Part shown: positions 1 through 8,015 of the stretch, one piece after another
How the letters are laid out: each line of letters begins with the position of its first letter
Position numbering within the stretch: the first letter of the stretch is position 1
Origin: JBMOMT01 sp049324835
Lineage (GTDB): Bacteria > Chloroflexota > Anaerolineae > CAYNKW01
Length of the DNA stretch: 51,404 nt
Reading direction: 5' to 3'
Assembly (NCBI GenBank): GCA_049324835.1
Contig: JBMOMT010000062.1
Coordinates: 1 to 51,404 of the forward strand
The notes under the pieces: generated by a model
Told to the model about the DNA's origin: nothing
The model's database searches: none
What the model saw: only the letters and a program-made list of their open reading frames with translations
Translations under genes and position numbers: made by a program

Positions 1-9
1 GTTCCTTCT

Positions 10-34
10 AGCCCGGCCACTCAAAGTGGCTGGG
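10..34. repeat. Short GC-rich hairpin
   Basis: An inverted repeat pairs 12-21 with 25-34 around a three-base loop (one G.T wobble). It lies downstream of the 3' end of the minus-strand dehydrogenase gene. There is no T-tract on either side, so it is not a convincing intrinsic terminator. The rest of bases 1-125 shows nothing else recognisable. Confidence 0.4.
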
Positions 35-125
35 ACGGGAGCGTGCGTCTCGCTCCCAAAACTGAGCCTTGAATATCTGTTATTGTTAACGTCCTTTGCC
101 CTCACGGGCTACTGCAAAAGTCGAG

Positions 126-1217
126 TTATAACTTGCCGGCGATGGCGCGGGCCATTTCTAACGTGCTGGAACTGCCGCCCATATCGTAGGTGCGCACCTT
201 GCCCTCGGCGATGACCGCCGCCGTAGCGCCTTCGATCTGAGCCGCTTTTTCGTTCTCGCCCAGCCAATCGAGCATCATCTTGGCCGCCAGGATGGCGGCG
301 ATGGGGTTCACTTTGTACTGGCCGGCATACTTGGGCGCCGAGCCGTGGGTCGGCTCGAATACGGCATAATTCTTGCCGATGTTGCCGCTGCAGCCAAAGC
401 CCAGCCCGCCCACCATCTGGGCGCACAGGTCGGAGATGATGTCGCCGAACAGGTTGGTGGTCACGATCACATCGTAGCTCAACGGGTTCTTGAGCAGCCA
501 CATGCCCATGGCGTCGATGTTGGCGTTGTCGAAGGTGATGCCGGGGTACTCGGCGGCCACCTTGTGCGCCGCGTCCATGAACACCCCATCGGTCTGGCGT
601 AATACGTTGGCCTTGTGCACGGCGGTCACCTTTTTGCGGCCGTGTTTTTTGGCGTATTCGAACGCCGCCCGGACGATACGCTCCGACCCTTCCGGGGTGA
701 TGGCTCGAAACGAGATGGCCGCGTGGCGTGGAATTTTTTCCATGCCCTTGACGGCATAGAAACCCTCTGGCACCTGGGCATACTCGACGCCGATGTACAT
801 GCCTTCTGTGTTCTCGCGGAACACCACCAGGTCTACCGTGTCCCGATAGTTCAGCGGGTTGCCCGGATAGGCTTTGCACGGGCGCAGGCAAATGTAGAGA
901 TCCAGCAACTGGCGCATGTGCACGATGGGGCTGCGGTACGAATAGCCCTTGCCCTGAAGCTCGGGCGCCAGCTCTTTATCGGCCACGTCTTTGCCTTTGG
1001 AGGTGATGGCGCCAAACATGGCGCAATCGGTTTCTGCCATCAGATCGATGGTGCGCTGCGGCAGGGGATTACCCTCCTGGCGCCAGAACTCCCAGCCGAT
1101 GTCGGCCGGCAGATACCCGGCGTCGAGATCGATTTTGTCCAGCACGATCTTGACCGCATCCAACACGTCCACACCGATGCCGTCGCCGGGCATCCAGGCG
1201 ATTCTGTATTTGGCCAT
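126..1217 (-). CDS. Isocitrate/isopropylmalate-type beta-decarboxylating dehydrogenase
   Basis: A 363-residue member of the NAD(P)-dependent isocitrate / homoisocitrate / 3-isopropylmalate dehydrogenase family, which oxidises a 2-hydroxy-3-carboxy acid and decarboxylates it to a 2-oxo acid. Visible family signatures are GDGIG at residues 11-15, FRENTEGMYIGVE near 133, HKANV, DNANIDAMG, NLFGDIISDL and EPTHGSAPKYAG near the C-terminus. The substrate-recognition stretch reads RSPIVHMRQLLDLY: the Ser and Arg of isocitrate dehydrogenases are kept, but the Asn two residues after the Ser is Ile, so isocitrate is not assured. A good ribosome site (AAGGAGG) precedes the ATG. It is the last gene of the CoA-ligase/lyase/hydro-lyase operon, which fits a final oxidative decarboxylation (or its reversal). 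Family certain, substrate unknown. Confidence 0.85.
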   Translation of the reverse strand: MAKYRIAWMPGDGIGVDVLDAVKIVLDKIDLDAGYLPADIGWEFWRQEGNPLPQRTIDLMAETDCAMFGAITSKGKDVADKELAPELQGKGYSYRSPIVHMRQLLDLYICLRPCKAYPGNPLNYRDTVDLVVFRENTEGMYIGVEYAQVPEGFYAVKGMEKIPRHAAISFRAITPEGSERIVRAAFEYAKKHGRKKVTAVHKANVLRQTDGVFMDAAHKVAAEYPGITFDNANIDAMGMWLLKNPLSYDVIVTTNLFGDIISDLCAQMVGGLGFGCSGNIGKNYAVFEPTHGSAPKYAGQYKVNPIAAILAAKMMLDWLGENEKAAQIEGATAAVIAEGKVRTYDMGGSSSTLEMARAIAGKL

Positions 1218-1263
1218 GACTTGTTATCCTCCTTGATGACCATTATGAGGTGTATCACACTTT

Positions 1264-2358
1264 TTATTCACTACAGACTTGTTTGCGGGCGCCCACAGTT
1301 CGTTTCTGACGTCGACCGCGCAACAGGTGGCTGAGTATCGCCGGTATCACGATGAGCATCACCAGTTGGCGGGTCAGGTGCAGAGCAGCCACCAGACGGA
1401 TATCACCCCCCAGATCGTGGGCGATGACCGGCATGGTGCTGGCTCCGCCGGGCAGGCCGCTCAGCAGGGCAGTGACGGGGTCCAGGGGTGTCACCAGCGA
1501 AAGCCCCCAGCCCAGCAACAGGCCGCTGGTGATGAGTGTGGCGATCATGGCCGCTGCCGGCAGGGCTACCGTTCGCAGGCGACGCAGGCTCTCCCGCGAC
1601 ATCTGCGCCCCCACCGAGACGCCGATGAGCAGCATGGCCGCCTGGCGGAAACCGTCTGGCAAGGGACCCAACTGGCCGCCCAGCAGATTGACGCCACCCA
1701 CGGCCAGGATCGGGCCGACCAGATCGGCGGTGGGAATGTGCGTGCGCAGCGCCAGCAACCCACCCAGTAACCCCAGGGCCAGCGCCGCTGCCGTGGGCAG
1801 CAGCGCCGCAGGCTCACTGGCTGCCGCCGTGGCCGCGCCCTGATCCAACGAGCCTGTCAGCAGGCGGATGAGCGCCGGCGTGACCAGCAGGATGGTGGTC
1901 AGCCGAGAAAAGTGAATGGCCGATACCACCGTGGCGTCGGCTTCCACCTCTTCTGCCGTGGCGGCCATGGCGGGCAGTCCGCCCGGCAGGGCGCTGATCA
2001 ACGCCGTGGCCGGGTCGAGTTGGGTAAAGCGGCCCAGCAGCCAGCCCAAACCCACTCCCACCGCCACGATGGCCACGATCAGCACGGCCATGGGCAACAG
2101 GGTCGCCTTGAGGGGCTGGATGACGTCTGGACCAAAGGCTGCGCCGACCACCGCGCCCAGCAGTAACCGCCCCACACGACCGTAAAACTTTCGCCACGAC
2201 TCTGCGCCGCCGGCCAGGCGGTAGAGGCCGCTGGTCAGCAATGCGCCGATCATGGTGCCCGCCGGCATGCCACAGGCCTCGCCGAGCAGCGCGCCCAGCG
2301 CGCCCACGCCCAGCAGCTCGAGTCCTGCGACCCATCTGGTCTTGGCAGGGTTACTCAA
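1264..2358 (-). CDS. AbrB-family integral membrane protein
   Basis: A 364-residue, very hydrophobic protein with about ten membrane segments, built as an internal duplication. The motif LDPxTALxSxLPGG occurs in both halves (near residues 110 and 295), each followed by a helix with a conserved HxxR/HLTRQ segment. This is the AbrB duplication family, often labelled ammonia monooxygenase or transcriptional regulator; those labels are historical and unsupported for a protein of this architecture. Its start overlaps the 3' end of the upstream small-subunit gene by 8 bases, so it is translationally coupled to the hydro-lyase pair. By context it may transport a carboxylate used or made by the operon, but this is inference. 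Confidence 0.75.
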   Translation of the reverse strand: MSNPAKTRWVAGLELLGVGALGALLGEACGMPAGTMIGALLTSGLYRLAGGAESWRKFYGRVGRLLLGAVVGAAFGPDVIQPLKATLLPMAVLIVAIVAVGVGLGWLLGRFTQLDPATALISALPGGLPAMAATAEEVEADATVVSAIHFSRLTTILLVTPALIRLLTGSLDQGAATAAASEPAALLPTAAALALGLLGGLLALRTHIPTADLVGPILAVGGVNLLGGQLGPLPDGFRQAAMLLIGVSVGAQMSRESLRRLRTVALPAAAMIATLITSGLLLGWGLSLVTPLDPVTALLSGLPGGASTMPVIAHDLGGDIRLVAALHLTRQLVMLIVIPAILSHLLRGRRQKRTVGARKQVCSE

Positions 2359-2848
2359 CGCCCAGTTCCTGCCGCACGTAAGGGATCAGCCCGCCGGCGT
2401 TGAGAATTTTCATCACCTCTGCTGGCAGCGGCGGGAAGTGATAGTCGCCTTTGGGGGTGGTCACGATGCCGGCGGCAAAGTCGATGGTGATCTCGTCGCC
2501 GCTCTCGATACCGTCCACCGCGTCGCAGGTGACGATGGGCAGCGCCTCGTTGATGCAGTTGCGGTAATAGATGCGGGCAAAACTGCGGGCCACAACCGCC
2601 CCCACACCGGCCTCTTTGAGACACGTTACGGCTTGCTCGCGCGAGCTGCCGCAGCCCCAGTTCTTGCCGGCGACGATGATATCGCCGGGCCGCACGTTTT
2701 TCACAAAGGTCGGGTCCAGGTCTTCCAGGGCGTGCTGGGCCATCTCTTTACGATCGGTGATGCTATAGGTGTACTTGCCGGGAAAGATGACGTCGGTATT
2801 GACGTCGTCGCCGTATTTCCACACCCGGCCGGTGATTCTGGTTTCCAT
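2351..2848 (-). CDS. Aconitase/isopropylmalate isomerase-type small subunit (pair 1)
   Basis: A 165-residue swivel-domain subunit of a two-subunit hydro-lyase (LeuD/homoaconitase small-subunit family). Seen are the NTDVIFPGKY stretch near residue 20 and the substrate-phosphate/carboxylate-type loop GSSREQA near 68, followed by a typical IYYRNCINEALPIV strand. The specificity loop that reads PGRYLRx in homoaconitase and isopropylmalate isomerase is PGKYTYS here, differing from pair 2 of the same operon. The length is normal for the family. The gene starts 2 bases after the partner large-subunit stop and overlaps the membrane-protein gene downstream. Family call firm; the dehydrated/hydrated substrate cannot be read from sequence alone. 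Confidence 0.88.
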   Translation of the reverse strand: METRITGRVWKYGDDVNTDVIFPGKYTYSITDRKEMAQHALEDLDPTFVKNVRPGDIIVAGKNWGCGSSREQAVTCLKEAGVGAVVARSFARIYYRNCINEALPIVTCDAVDGIESGDEITIDFAAGIVTTPKGDYHFPPLPAEVMKILNAGGLIPYVRQELGVE

Positions 2849-2850
2849 GT

Positions 2851-4104
2851 TTATACCTCCCTCGGATCGGTGATGACGCCGCTGAGCGCCGAGGCGGCCA
2901 CCGTAGCCGGACTGCCCAGGTAGGTAAAGGCCTCCTTGGAGCCCATGCGCCCCTTAAAGTTACGATTGGCGGTGGAAAGAGTCACCTCGCCGGGGGCCAT
3001 GCAGCCTTCGTGTGCGCCCAGGCAGGGGCCGCAGCCGGAGTTGAGCAGCGTCGCCCCGGCGGCCACCAGATCGCTGATGAGGCCGCGCTCGATGGCCGCC
3101 AGCAACACCTCGCGCGAGGCGGGCAGCACCAGCAGCCGCACGTGGGGGGCGATGTGTTTGCCGCGCAAAATCTCGGCGGCGGCGGCCAGGTCTTCCAACC
3201 GGCCGTTGGTGCAGGTGCCGATGAGCGCCTGGTCGATGCGCGTGCCGACGACCGCCGTCACCGGCACGACGTTATCCACCGTGTGTGGTTTGGCCACCTG
3301 CGGCGCCAGCTCGCTCACGTCGTACTCGATGACCTGTTCGTAGCGGGCGTCTGGATCGGCAAAAATCTCTTCGTAGGTTGTCTGGACCCGGCCCTTGAGC
3401 CAGGCGCGGGTTTTGTCGTCCGGCTCGACGACGCCGTTCTTGGCGCCCATCTCGGCGGCCATGTTGGCCAGCACCATGCGCCCATCTATACTCATGGCGC
3501 GGATGGTCTCACCGGCGAACTCGACGGAGCGATAGTCGGCGCCGTCGGCGCGCAGGCTCCCGATGATGTGCAAGATCAGGTCTTTGGCCGAGACGCGCTC
3601 CGGCATCTTGCCGCTGACGACGATGCGCAGGCTCTCCGGCACGCGCAGCCAGATCTGCCCCGTGGCCATCACTGCCGCCGCCTCGGTGCGGCCGATGCCC
3701 GCCGCGAACGCGCCGAACGCGCCGTAGGTGGGTGTGTGTGAATCAGAGCCGACGATCACCGCGCCGGGCCAGGCATGGCCTTTTTCCGGCAGCACCTGGT
3801 GGCAGATGCCCTCGCCGATGTCGAAAAAAGCGGCGATGCCCTGCTCGGCGACGAACTCGCGGGTGGCCTTGTGGCTGGCGGCGTAGGTCTCGTTGGCCGC
3901 CGGGGTGACGTGATCCAGCACGATGACACTCATACCCGGATCGGCCATTTTTTTGAGGCCAATCTTACGAAACTGCCCGGCGATAGCCGAGGTGTTGTCG
4001 TGGGTCAGCAGTTTGTCGGGCCGGACGGTGACGATCTGTCCCGCCACGACGCTATCCAGCCCGGCCTTGCGGGCCAGGACTTTTTCGGCAAAGGTGTGTC
4101 CCAT
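2851..4104 (-). CDS. Aconitase/isopropylmalate isomerase-type large subunit (pair 1)
   Basis: A 417-residue catalytic large subunit of the LeuC/homoaconitase type. The three [4Fe-4S] cysteine contexts are present: GTCTNGR near residue 305 and SGCGPCLG near 362. The substrate motif GSDSHTPTYGAFGAFA is near 123 and the LSTANRNFKGRMG motif is near the C-terminus. The ATG at 4104 is preferred because AAGGAG lies just upstream and the family alignment starts there; an in-frame extension further upstream runs into a repeat and is unlikely to be translated. It pairs with the small subunit starting 2 bases downstream. It probably interconverts a 2-hydroxy and a 3-hydroxy polycarboxylate through an enoic intermediate. 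Confidence 0.9.
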   Translation of the reverse strand: MGHTFAEKVLARKAGLDSVVAGQIVTVRPDKLLTHDNTSAIAGQFRKIGLKKMADPGMSVIVLDHVTPAANETYAASHKATREFVAEQGIAAFFDIGEGICHQVLPEKGHAWPGAVIVGSDSHTPTYGAFGAFAAGIGRTEAAAVMATGQIWLRVPESLRIVVSGKMPERVSAKDLILHIIGSLRADGADYRSVEFAGETIRAMSIDGRMVLANMAAEMGAKNGVVEPDDKTRAWLKGRVQTTYEEIFADPDARYEQVIEYDVSELAPQVAKPHTVDNVVPVTAVVGTRIDQALIGTCTNGRLEDLAAAAEILRGKHIAPHVRLLVLPASREVLLAAIERGLISDLVAAGATLLNSGCGPCLGAHEGCMAPGEVTLSTANRNFKGRMGSKEAFTYLGSPATVAASALSGVITDPREV

Positions 4105-4121
4105 TTCCTGCTCCTTGTGTT

Positions 4122-4194
4122 TCACCGCAGAGCGCGCCGAGATCGCTGAGAGTGAAAAAAAGAAGCTCCGCGAGCTTGGCGTTCTCGGCGGTGG
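4122..4194. repeat. Solo inverted-repeat element, CCGCAGAG family
   Basis: A 73-base palindromic element in the gap between two genes of the carboxylate operon. Its ends point inward: CACCGCAGAG at the left, and at the right a segment (4174-4192) that is nearly identical to the right boundary of the GxxExxY gene unit at 16742-16761. No coding capacity. It behaves like a small non-autonomous repeat. Confidence 0.65.
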
Positions 4195-4199
4195 CAAAA

Positions 4200-4658
4200 T
4201 CACGCCTTGAAAAGTTTCCAACGTTCGATGGCGCGACCGTCGGCGGTGAATTCCGGATCGCCGATCATTTCGGCTGCTAGGCCAAAGAGCTTTTTCAGCC
4301 CGGCGAACATGACCGCGGTGGAGATGTGCGCCGGCACGCCGCCCTCGGCGATGATGCGTTGAGCGCCAGGGGTGATGGCCGGATCGACCATCTCGTATTC
4401 CAGTTCGTCGTCGGCGGTCTGGCGCACGTTCATGGCGACGAAATAACCGGCCTCCGTCAGGTATTCCGCCAGCCCGCGCATGGCCGCCAGCGGCGACGAG
4501 GTATCCAGTTGCCGCTGTTTTTGTACCTCGTCGAACAGCACCTCGCCCGCCCGCCAGACCACCTTCCAGGCCTCGTCGCCCCAGTTTTCCCAGATGGCGC
4601 GATAGATGGCATAGATCTCCAGGTCGAAGAAGTGAATGTCGATCGGCCTATCTTGCAT
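4200..4658 (-). CDS. Small uncharacterised protein between two hydro-lyase pairs
   Basis: A 152-residue soluble protein with no signal peptide or membrane segment. I do not recognise its family with confidence. It is acidic to neutral, with an N-terminal helix-rich part containing aromatic residues (FFDLEIYAIY, then W24, W27 and W32) and a C-terminal part ending in a basic WKLFKA tail. The general appearance (GDEAWKVVWRAGEVLF) is reminiscent of heme-/hydrocarbon-binding or L-2-amino-thiazoline-carboxylate hydrolase-like small proteins, but that is weak. A clear AGGAG site precedes the ATG, and it begins 1 base after the upstream small-subunit stop, so it is part of the operon. It may be an accessory or sensor protein of the carboxylate pathway. 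Confidence 0.7.
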   Translation of the reverse strand: MQDRPIDIHFFDLEIYAIYRAIWENWGDEAWKVVWRAGEVLFDEVQKQRQLDTSSPLAAMRGLAEYLTEAGYFVAMNVRQTADDELEYEMVDPAITPGAQRIIAEGGVPAHISTAVMFAGLKKLFGLAAEMIGDPEFTADGRAIERWKLFKA

Positions 4659-4659
4659 G

Positions 4660-5193
4660 TCACTCTCCTAACGATTTGCCGTAGGCGAACAAATCGCCTG
4701 CCTGGTAGATGTCCATCTGCACCTGGGAGAACGGCTCGGCCTGGAAGGTCTTTTGGCCGTTGAGCACCACCTGGCCGCTGGCAAAATCCACCGCCAGCAC
4801 GTCGCCGGTTTGGAACTGGGCGGCCATCCCGGTCAGGCCGGGCAGGGAGACGATGGGCAGGCCGCTGTTGATGGCGTTACGTTTATAGATAGCGCCGTAA
4901 CTCTCGGCCACCACCGCGCCGATGCCCAACGCGCGGAAGCAATCGACTGCCTGCTGCCGCGACGAGCCGGAGCCAAAGTTCACCCCGGCCAGGATCACGT
5001 CGCCGGGCTGGGCCTTTTTGGCAAAATCCTCCCAGCCCTTGAGGTTGTCCAGGGCGTACTGGCCCATCTGGGCCACGTCGGTGATGTGCAGGTAGCGGTT
5101 GTGAAAGATCATGTCGGTGTCAATGTCGTCGTACAGGCGGCCTTGGGGGTCGGTGAGGACCCACAGGCGGCCTTTGATCTGGGTTTCTTTCAT
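4660..5193 (-). CDS. Aconitase/isopropylmalate isomerase-type small subunit (pair 2)
   Basis: A 177-residue LeuD-like swivel subunit. It shows DIDTDMIFHNRYLHITD near residues 24-40 and GSGSSRQQAVDCFRALG near 74, then the IYKRNAINSGLPIV strand. The specificity loop (HNRYLHI) keeps the YL of the classical YLR loop but replaces Arg by His, and it differs strongly from pair 1 (PGKYTYS). It is 12 residues longer than the pair 1 subunit, mainly at the N-terminus. A GAGGAG site lies about 10 bases before the ATG. It partners the large subunit upstream; a repeat separates the two genes. Confidence 0.88.
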   Translation of the reverse strand: MKETQIKGRLWVLTDPQGRLYDDIDTDMIFHNRYLHITDVAQMGQYALDNLKGWEDFAKKAQPGDVILAGVNFGSGSSRQQAVDCFRALGIGAVVAESYGAIYKRNAINSGLPIVSLPGLTGMAAQFQTGDVLAVDFASGQVVLNGQKTFQAEPFSQVQMDIYQAGDLFAYGKSLGE

Positions 5194-5211
5194 CGGTTGC
5201 AGTCTCCTCGC

Positions 5212-5270
5212 TTACCACCACAAAGGACACGAAGAAAAATCTGGTTGCCCTTTGTGTTCTTGGTGGTTTA
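5212..5270. repeat. Inverted repeat at the 3' end of a hydro-lyase gene
   Basis: A left arm (TTACCACCACAAAGGACACG) and a right arm (CTTTGTGTTCTTGGTGGTTTA) form an imperfect palindrome. The right arm includes the stop codon of the upstream large-subunit gene. A related repeat with CACAAAGG / CCTTTG...CTTGG arms lies at 27149-27210. Confidence 0.55.
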
Positions 5271-6524
5271 CTCTGGCACGGCGATCTCGCCCTTGAGGGC
5301 GCTCCAGGCAGCCGTCACCGGGCTGGTGAGATAGGTCTCGCCGGCGCCCTGTTTGCCGGGAAAGTTGCGATTGCTGGTGCTGAGCTGCACCTCGCCCTTG
5401 CCGGTCATGCCGATGTGGCCCGACGCGCAGCCGCCGCAGCCGGGGTTGCTGATGATGAACCCGGCGTCGAACAGTATTTCCAGCACGCCGGAGCGTAGCA
5501 TCTGCTCGAACACCTGCCGCGTGGCCGGCACCACCGAGGCCATCACGCCTGGCGCGACGTGTTTGCCTTTGACGATCTCGGCCACGGCGGCAAAATCCTC
5601 GTAGCGGCCATTGGTGCACGAGCCGAAAAAGGCGCTGTCGATGCGCCGCCCGGCCACCTGGCGCACCGGCACCACGTTGGCCGGGCTGGGCGGACAGGCG
5701 ATGAGCGGTTCCATGCCGGTGATGTCCACCTCGACCGTTTCGACGTATTCGGCGCCGGGGTCGGCGTAGACAGGGCGGACGGGGACCGCCGATACGGCGC
5801 GCTGGCGGGTGTAGGCCAGCACCTCTTCCGAGGGTGGAATAAAGCCGATGATGCCGCCCATCTCGGTGATCTGGCTGGCCAGGGTGATGCGTCCCGGCAG
5901 GTCGAGGGCGTCGATGGCCGGGCCGTAGAATTCGACCGAGCGGCCCAACGCGCCGTTGGAGCCGAGCTTTTTCAGCACGGCCAGGGTGAGATCGCGGGCG
6001 TTACACGGTGGTTTGATCTCGCCCCTGACCACCACCTTCATCGTCGGCGGCACTTCGAACCAGGTCTTGCCGGTCTTGAAGGTGAAGGCGATGTCCTGAT
6101 CACCCATGCCCTGGCCAAAGGAACCGATGGCCCCCAGGATGTTCAGGTGGCTGTCGGTGCCCACCAGCGTCGAGCCGGGGTAGGCCAGGCCGTCTTCGAT
6201 GGCCACGTGCGAGCCGATGCCGGCATCCACGTCGTAAACTTTGACGCCTTGTTCCCGCGCCCAGATGCGGCACATCTGCTGGTTGTTGGCGTAGGGAATG
6301 TTGTTGGCCGGCACCACCAGGTCAAAGGTAAAGAAGGTCTTGCTTTTGTCATCGACCGGGGCATTGCCATAGTGGGTGCGATAGTTTTGCACCACGTTGG
6401 CCCCGGCAAAATCGCGCGCCGAGCGCACGTCCAGATCCAGCCAGATGATGCTGCCAGGCGTGACCGGCGCGTCGCCACGGCTGTGGGCCTGGAATATCTT
6501 TTCGATAATCGTTTGTCCGGCCAT
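5268..6524 (-). CDS. Aconitase/isopropylmalate isomerase-type large subunit (pair 2)
   Basis: A 418-residue LeuC-family large subunit, distinct from pair 1. The FeS cysteines are in GSCTNGR (near residue 300) and NPGCGGCASG (near 358). The substrate motif GTDSHLNILGAIGSFGQGMG is near 127, and LSTSNRNFPGKQG is near the end. The N-terminal part has DLDVRSARDFAGANVV, a pattern I associate with the 2,3-dimethylmalate dehydratase-like branch rather than classical LeuC; this is memory-based and tentative. The ATG at 6524 is chosen because homology begins there and GGGATAA precedes it. Its stop codon lies inside a short inverted repeat. The presence of two non-identical pairs in one operon implies two hydration/dehydration steps or two substrates. 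Confidence 0.88.
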   Translation of the reverse strand: MAGQTIIEKIFQAHSRGDAPVTPGSIIWLDLDVRSARDFAGANVVQNYRTHYGNAPVDDKSKTFFTFDLVVPANNIPYANNQQMCRIWAREQGVKVYDVDAGIGSHVAIEDGLAYPGSTLVGTDSHLNILGAIGSFGQGMGDQDIAFTFKTGKTWFEVPPTMKVVVRGEIKPPCNARDLTLAVLKKLGSNGALGRSVEFYGPAIDALDLPGRITLASQITEMGGIIGFIPPSEEVLAYTRQRAVSAVPVRPVYADPGAEYVETVEVDITGMEPLIACPPSPANVVPVRQVAGRRIDSAFFGSCTNGRYEDFAAVAEIVKGKHVAPGVMASVVPATRQVFEQMLRSGVLEILFDAGFIISNPGCGGCASGHIGMTGKGEVQLSTSNRNFPGKQGAGETYLTSPVTAAWSALKGEIAVPE

Positions 6525-6528
6525 TGCT

Positions 6529-7101
6529 TTATCCCATCTTTGCTGCAAGATTTTTCTTTTGGAGCATGCGCTGGATGCTGTGAAAGCTGGTGAAATCGGC
6601 GTGGTTGAGGATGGTGGCCTCGGTGATACGATCCATCTTGTCGCCCTCGCCGGCGTGGGCGGCGATGATGTGCTGCACCTCGAGGGGCAGGCCAAAGCGG
6701 GCGGCCAGCTCCATGCCGCTGAAGGGATGGCGCAAAAGCGTGCCGTTGTAACTCTGCACGGTCAGGCCGCCGCTGCCTTTTTCGTATTCCAACAGCTTGC
6801 CGATATCGTGCAGCAACCCGCCGGCGACCAGCCAGTCCATGTTCACCGGCACCTTGTCGCCGTAAATCTCGGCAAACACCTCGGCGGCGCGGACGGCGGT
6901 CAGCGTGACGGCGCGCACGTGATCGATATAGCTGGCCGGGCAGGGGTTGATGAGCAGCGTGAAGGGCATCTGGGTCAGGTCGTCGGGCGTCCAGCCGCTC
7001 TCTTTCAGGGCTGCCTCATAGGTCTTGAAGCATTTTTCGCGCAGGTCGGCGTCCTGGATCAGGTCGAACTCGGGCATCAGTTTCAAAAGTTGTTTTCGCA
7101 T
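6529..7101 (-). CDS. HD-domain phosphohydrolase-like protein
   Basis: A 190-residue HD-superfamily protein. Metal-ligand motifs in order are YIDHVRAV, GGLLHDIGK (the HD dyad), LLRHPFSG, AAHAGEGD and NHADF, matching the H...HD...H...D arrangement of single-domain HD hydrolases. No effector or receiver domain is attached. An ATG four codons upstream exists (7113), but GGAGGT sits 4-5 bases before the 7101 ATG, which is therefore preferred. It lies 4 bases before the pair 2 large subunit, firmly inside the carboxylate operon. Its role is unclear: it could hydrolyse a phospho- or nucleotide compound, or act on a pathway by-product. Confidence 0.8.
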   Translation of the reverse strand: MRKQLLKLMPEFDLIQDADLREKCFKTYEAALKESGWTPDDLTQMPFTLLINPCPASYIDHVRAVTLTAVRAAEVFAEIYGDKVPVNMDWLVAGGLLHDIGKLLEYEKGSGGLTVQSYNGTLLRHPFSGMELAARFGLPLEVQHIIAAHAGEGDKMDRITEATILNHADFTSFHSIQRMLQKKNLAAKMG

Positions 7102-7134
7102 GGTGACCTCCATTCACGTTTCATTTCTCACGTT

Positions 7135-7920
7135 TCACTTTTTCGGCAACTCTCGCTCCGGCGGCCCGCTGTATTCCTGCGCCGTGGGTGAAATGCGGCG
7201 CATGGGCCGTTGGGCAGTGATTTCATCGAACACGTGGGCGGTGAGGCCCACCGTGCGGGCGATGGCAAACAGGCCGTTGCTCATCTCTGGCGGAAAGTCC
7301 AGCCCGCACAGCACGGCGGCAATGGCGCCATCGACGTTCATGGGCAGGTCTTTGCCCAGGCTCTCTTTCATCGCCTGGCGCAGAGCCTGGCCCATCTCGA
7401 TATACTCGCCGGCCACGCCCTCCTCCTCGCAGATGGCGAACAGCTTGGCTGTGCGCGGGTCGTCGGTGTGGACGCGATGGCCGTAGCCGGGGACGCGCTT
7501 CTTTTTCGCCCGGTACTCGGCCATCAGCTCACGGGCGGCGGTGAGGGCGTCCTGACCTTTTTCGCGTTTATAAGCCACCGCTTCTTTGAGCACGGCCATG
7601 CAGCCTTCGATGGCCCCGCCGTGATGCTGATTGATGGTCATGATGCCCGCTGCGATGCCGGCCGTGAGCGGCGCGCCGCCAGAGGTCACCGTGCGGGCGG
7701 CCAGCGCCGAGGGCGGCGTGGCGCCGTGATCCACGCTGGAAACCAGAATGGCGTCCATGACGCGGCCCTGAGCCTCGGTGGGTAGCTCCCCTTTCAGGGT
7801 CAGGTAAACGACGTGGGCAAAGGGAATGCGCCCCATCAGCTCGTCGATGCGATAACCGCGCACGGCTACTTTGTTCGGTTCAATGAGGGTGATCGGTTGT
7901 GACCAGGTTTCTTCGGTCAT
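7135..7920 (-). CDS. Citryl-CoA lyase / short citrate synthase-like enzyme
   Basis: A 261-residue citrate-synthase-fold protein, roughly 150 residues shorter than ordinary citrate synthase and close in size to the stand-alone citryl-CoA lyase of Hydrogenobacter. The catalytic triad is intact: NQHHGGA (H100), PGYGHRVH (H138) and LPMNVDG (D187). An extra SSVDHGATPPS segment is near residue 61, and the C-terminal ARTVGLTAHVFDE helix supplies the CoA/carboxylate arginine. It follows a two-subunit acyl-CoA ligase of the citryl/succinyl-CoA synthetase type, so cleavage of a ligase-made citryl-CoA-like thioester is the most economical reading. Condensation in the opposite direction, or another 3-hydroxy-3-carboxyacyl-CoA as substrate, cannot be excluded. 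A palindromic repeat separates it from the ligase genes. Confidence 0.82.
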   Translation of the reverse strand: MTEETWSQPITLIEPNKVAVRGYRIDELMGRIPFAHVVYLTLKGELPTEAQGRVMDAILVSSVDHGATPPSALAARTVTSGGAPLTAGIAAGIMTINQHHGGAIEGCMAVLKEAVAYKREKGQDALTAARELMAEYRAKKKRVPGYGHRVHTDDPRTAKLFAICEEEGVAGEYIEMGQALRQAMKESLGKDLPMNVDGAIAAVLCGLDFPPEMSNGLFAIARTVGLTAHVFDEITAQRPMRRISPTAQEYSGPPERELPKK

Positions 7921-7956
7921 AGCTGCCTCCCGGATGTTATACTCGATATAGTATAG

Positions 7957-8006
7957 TGCGTATTACGTATTGCGTGACTCCTACGCAATACGTAATACGT
8001 AATACG
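7957..8006. repeat. Perfect 17-bp stem palindrome
   Basis: CGTATTACGTATTGCGT (7959-7975) is perfectly complementary to 7983-7999 around a 7-base loop, with further TAATACG copies alongside. It fills the gap between the CoA-ligase alpha gene and the citryl-CoA-lyase-like gene. It is probably an interspersed repeat; it could also act as an mRNA-stabilising hairpin. AT-rich sequence just downstream (TATACT/TATAAC on the minus strand) could be a weak internal promoter, which I do not call. Confidence 0.7.
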
Positions 8007-8015
8007 CCATACGTT

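Noticed and set aside
1264..2358. Ammonia monooxygenase or AbrB transcription regulator
   Set aside because: The protein is a duplicated multi-pass membrane protein without DNA-binding or monooxygenase motifs; these names are legacy annotations of the family.
4105..4221. N-terminal extension of the pair 1 large subunit
   Set aside because: The extension is encoded by the inverted-repeat element at 4122-4194 and lacks family similarity; a ribosome site lies before the ATG at 4104.
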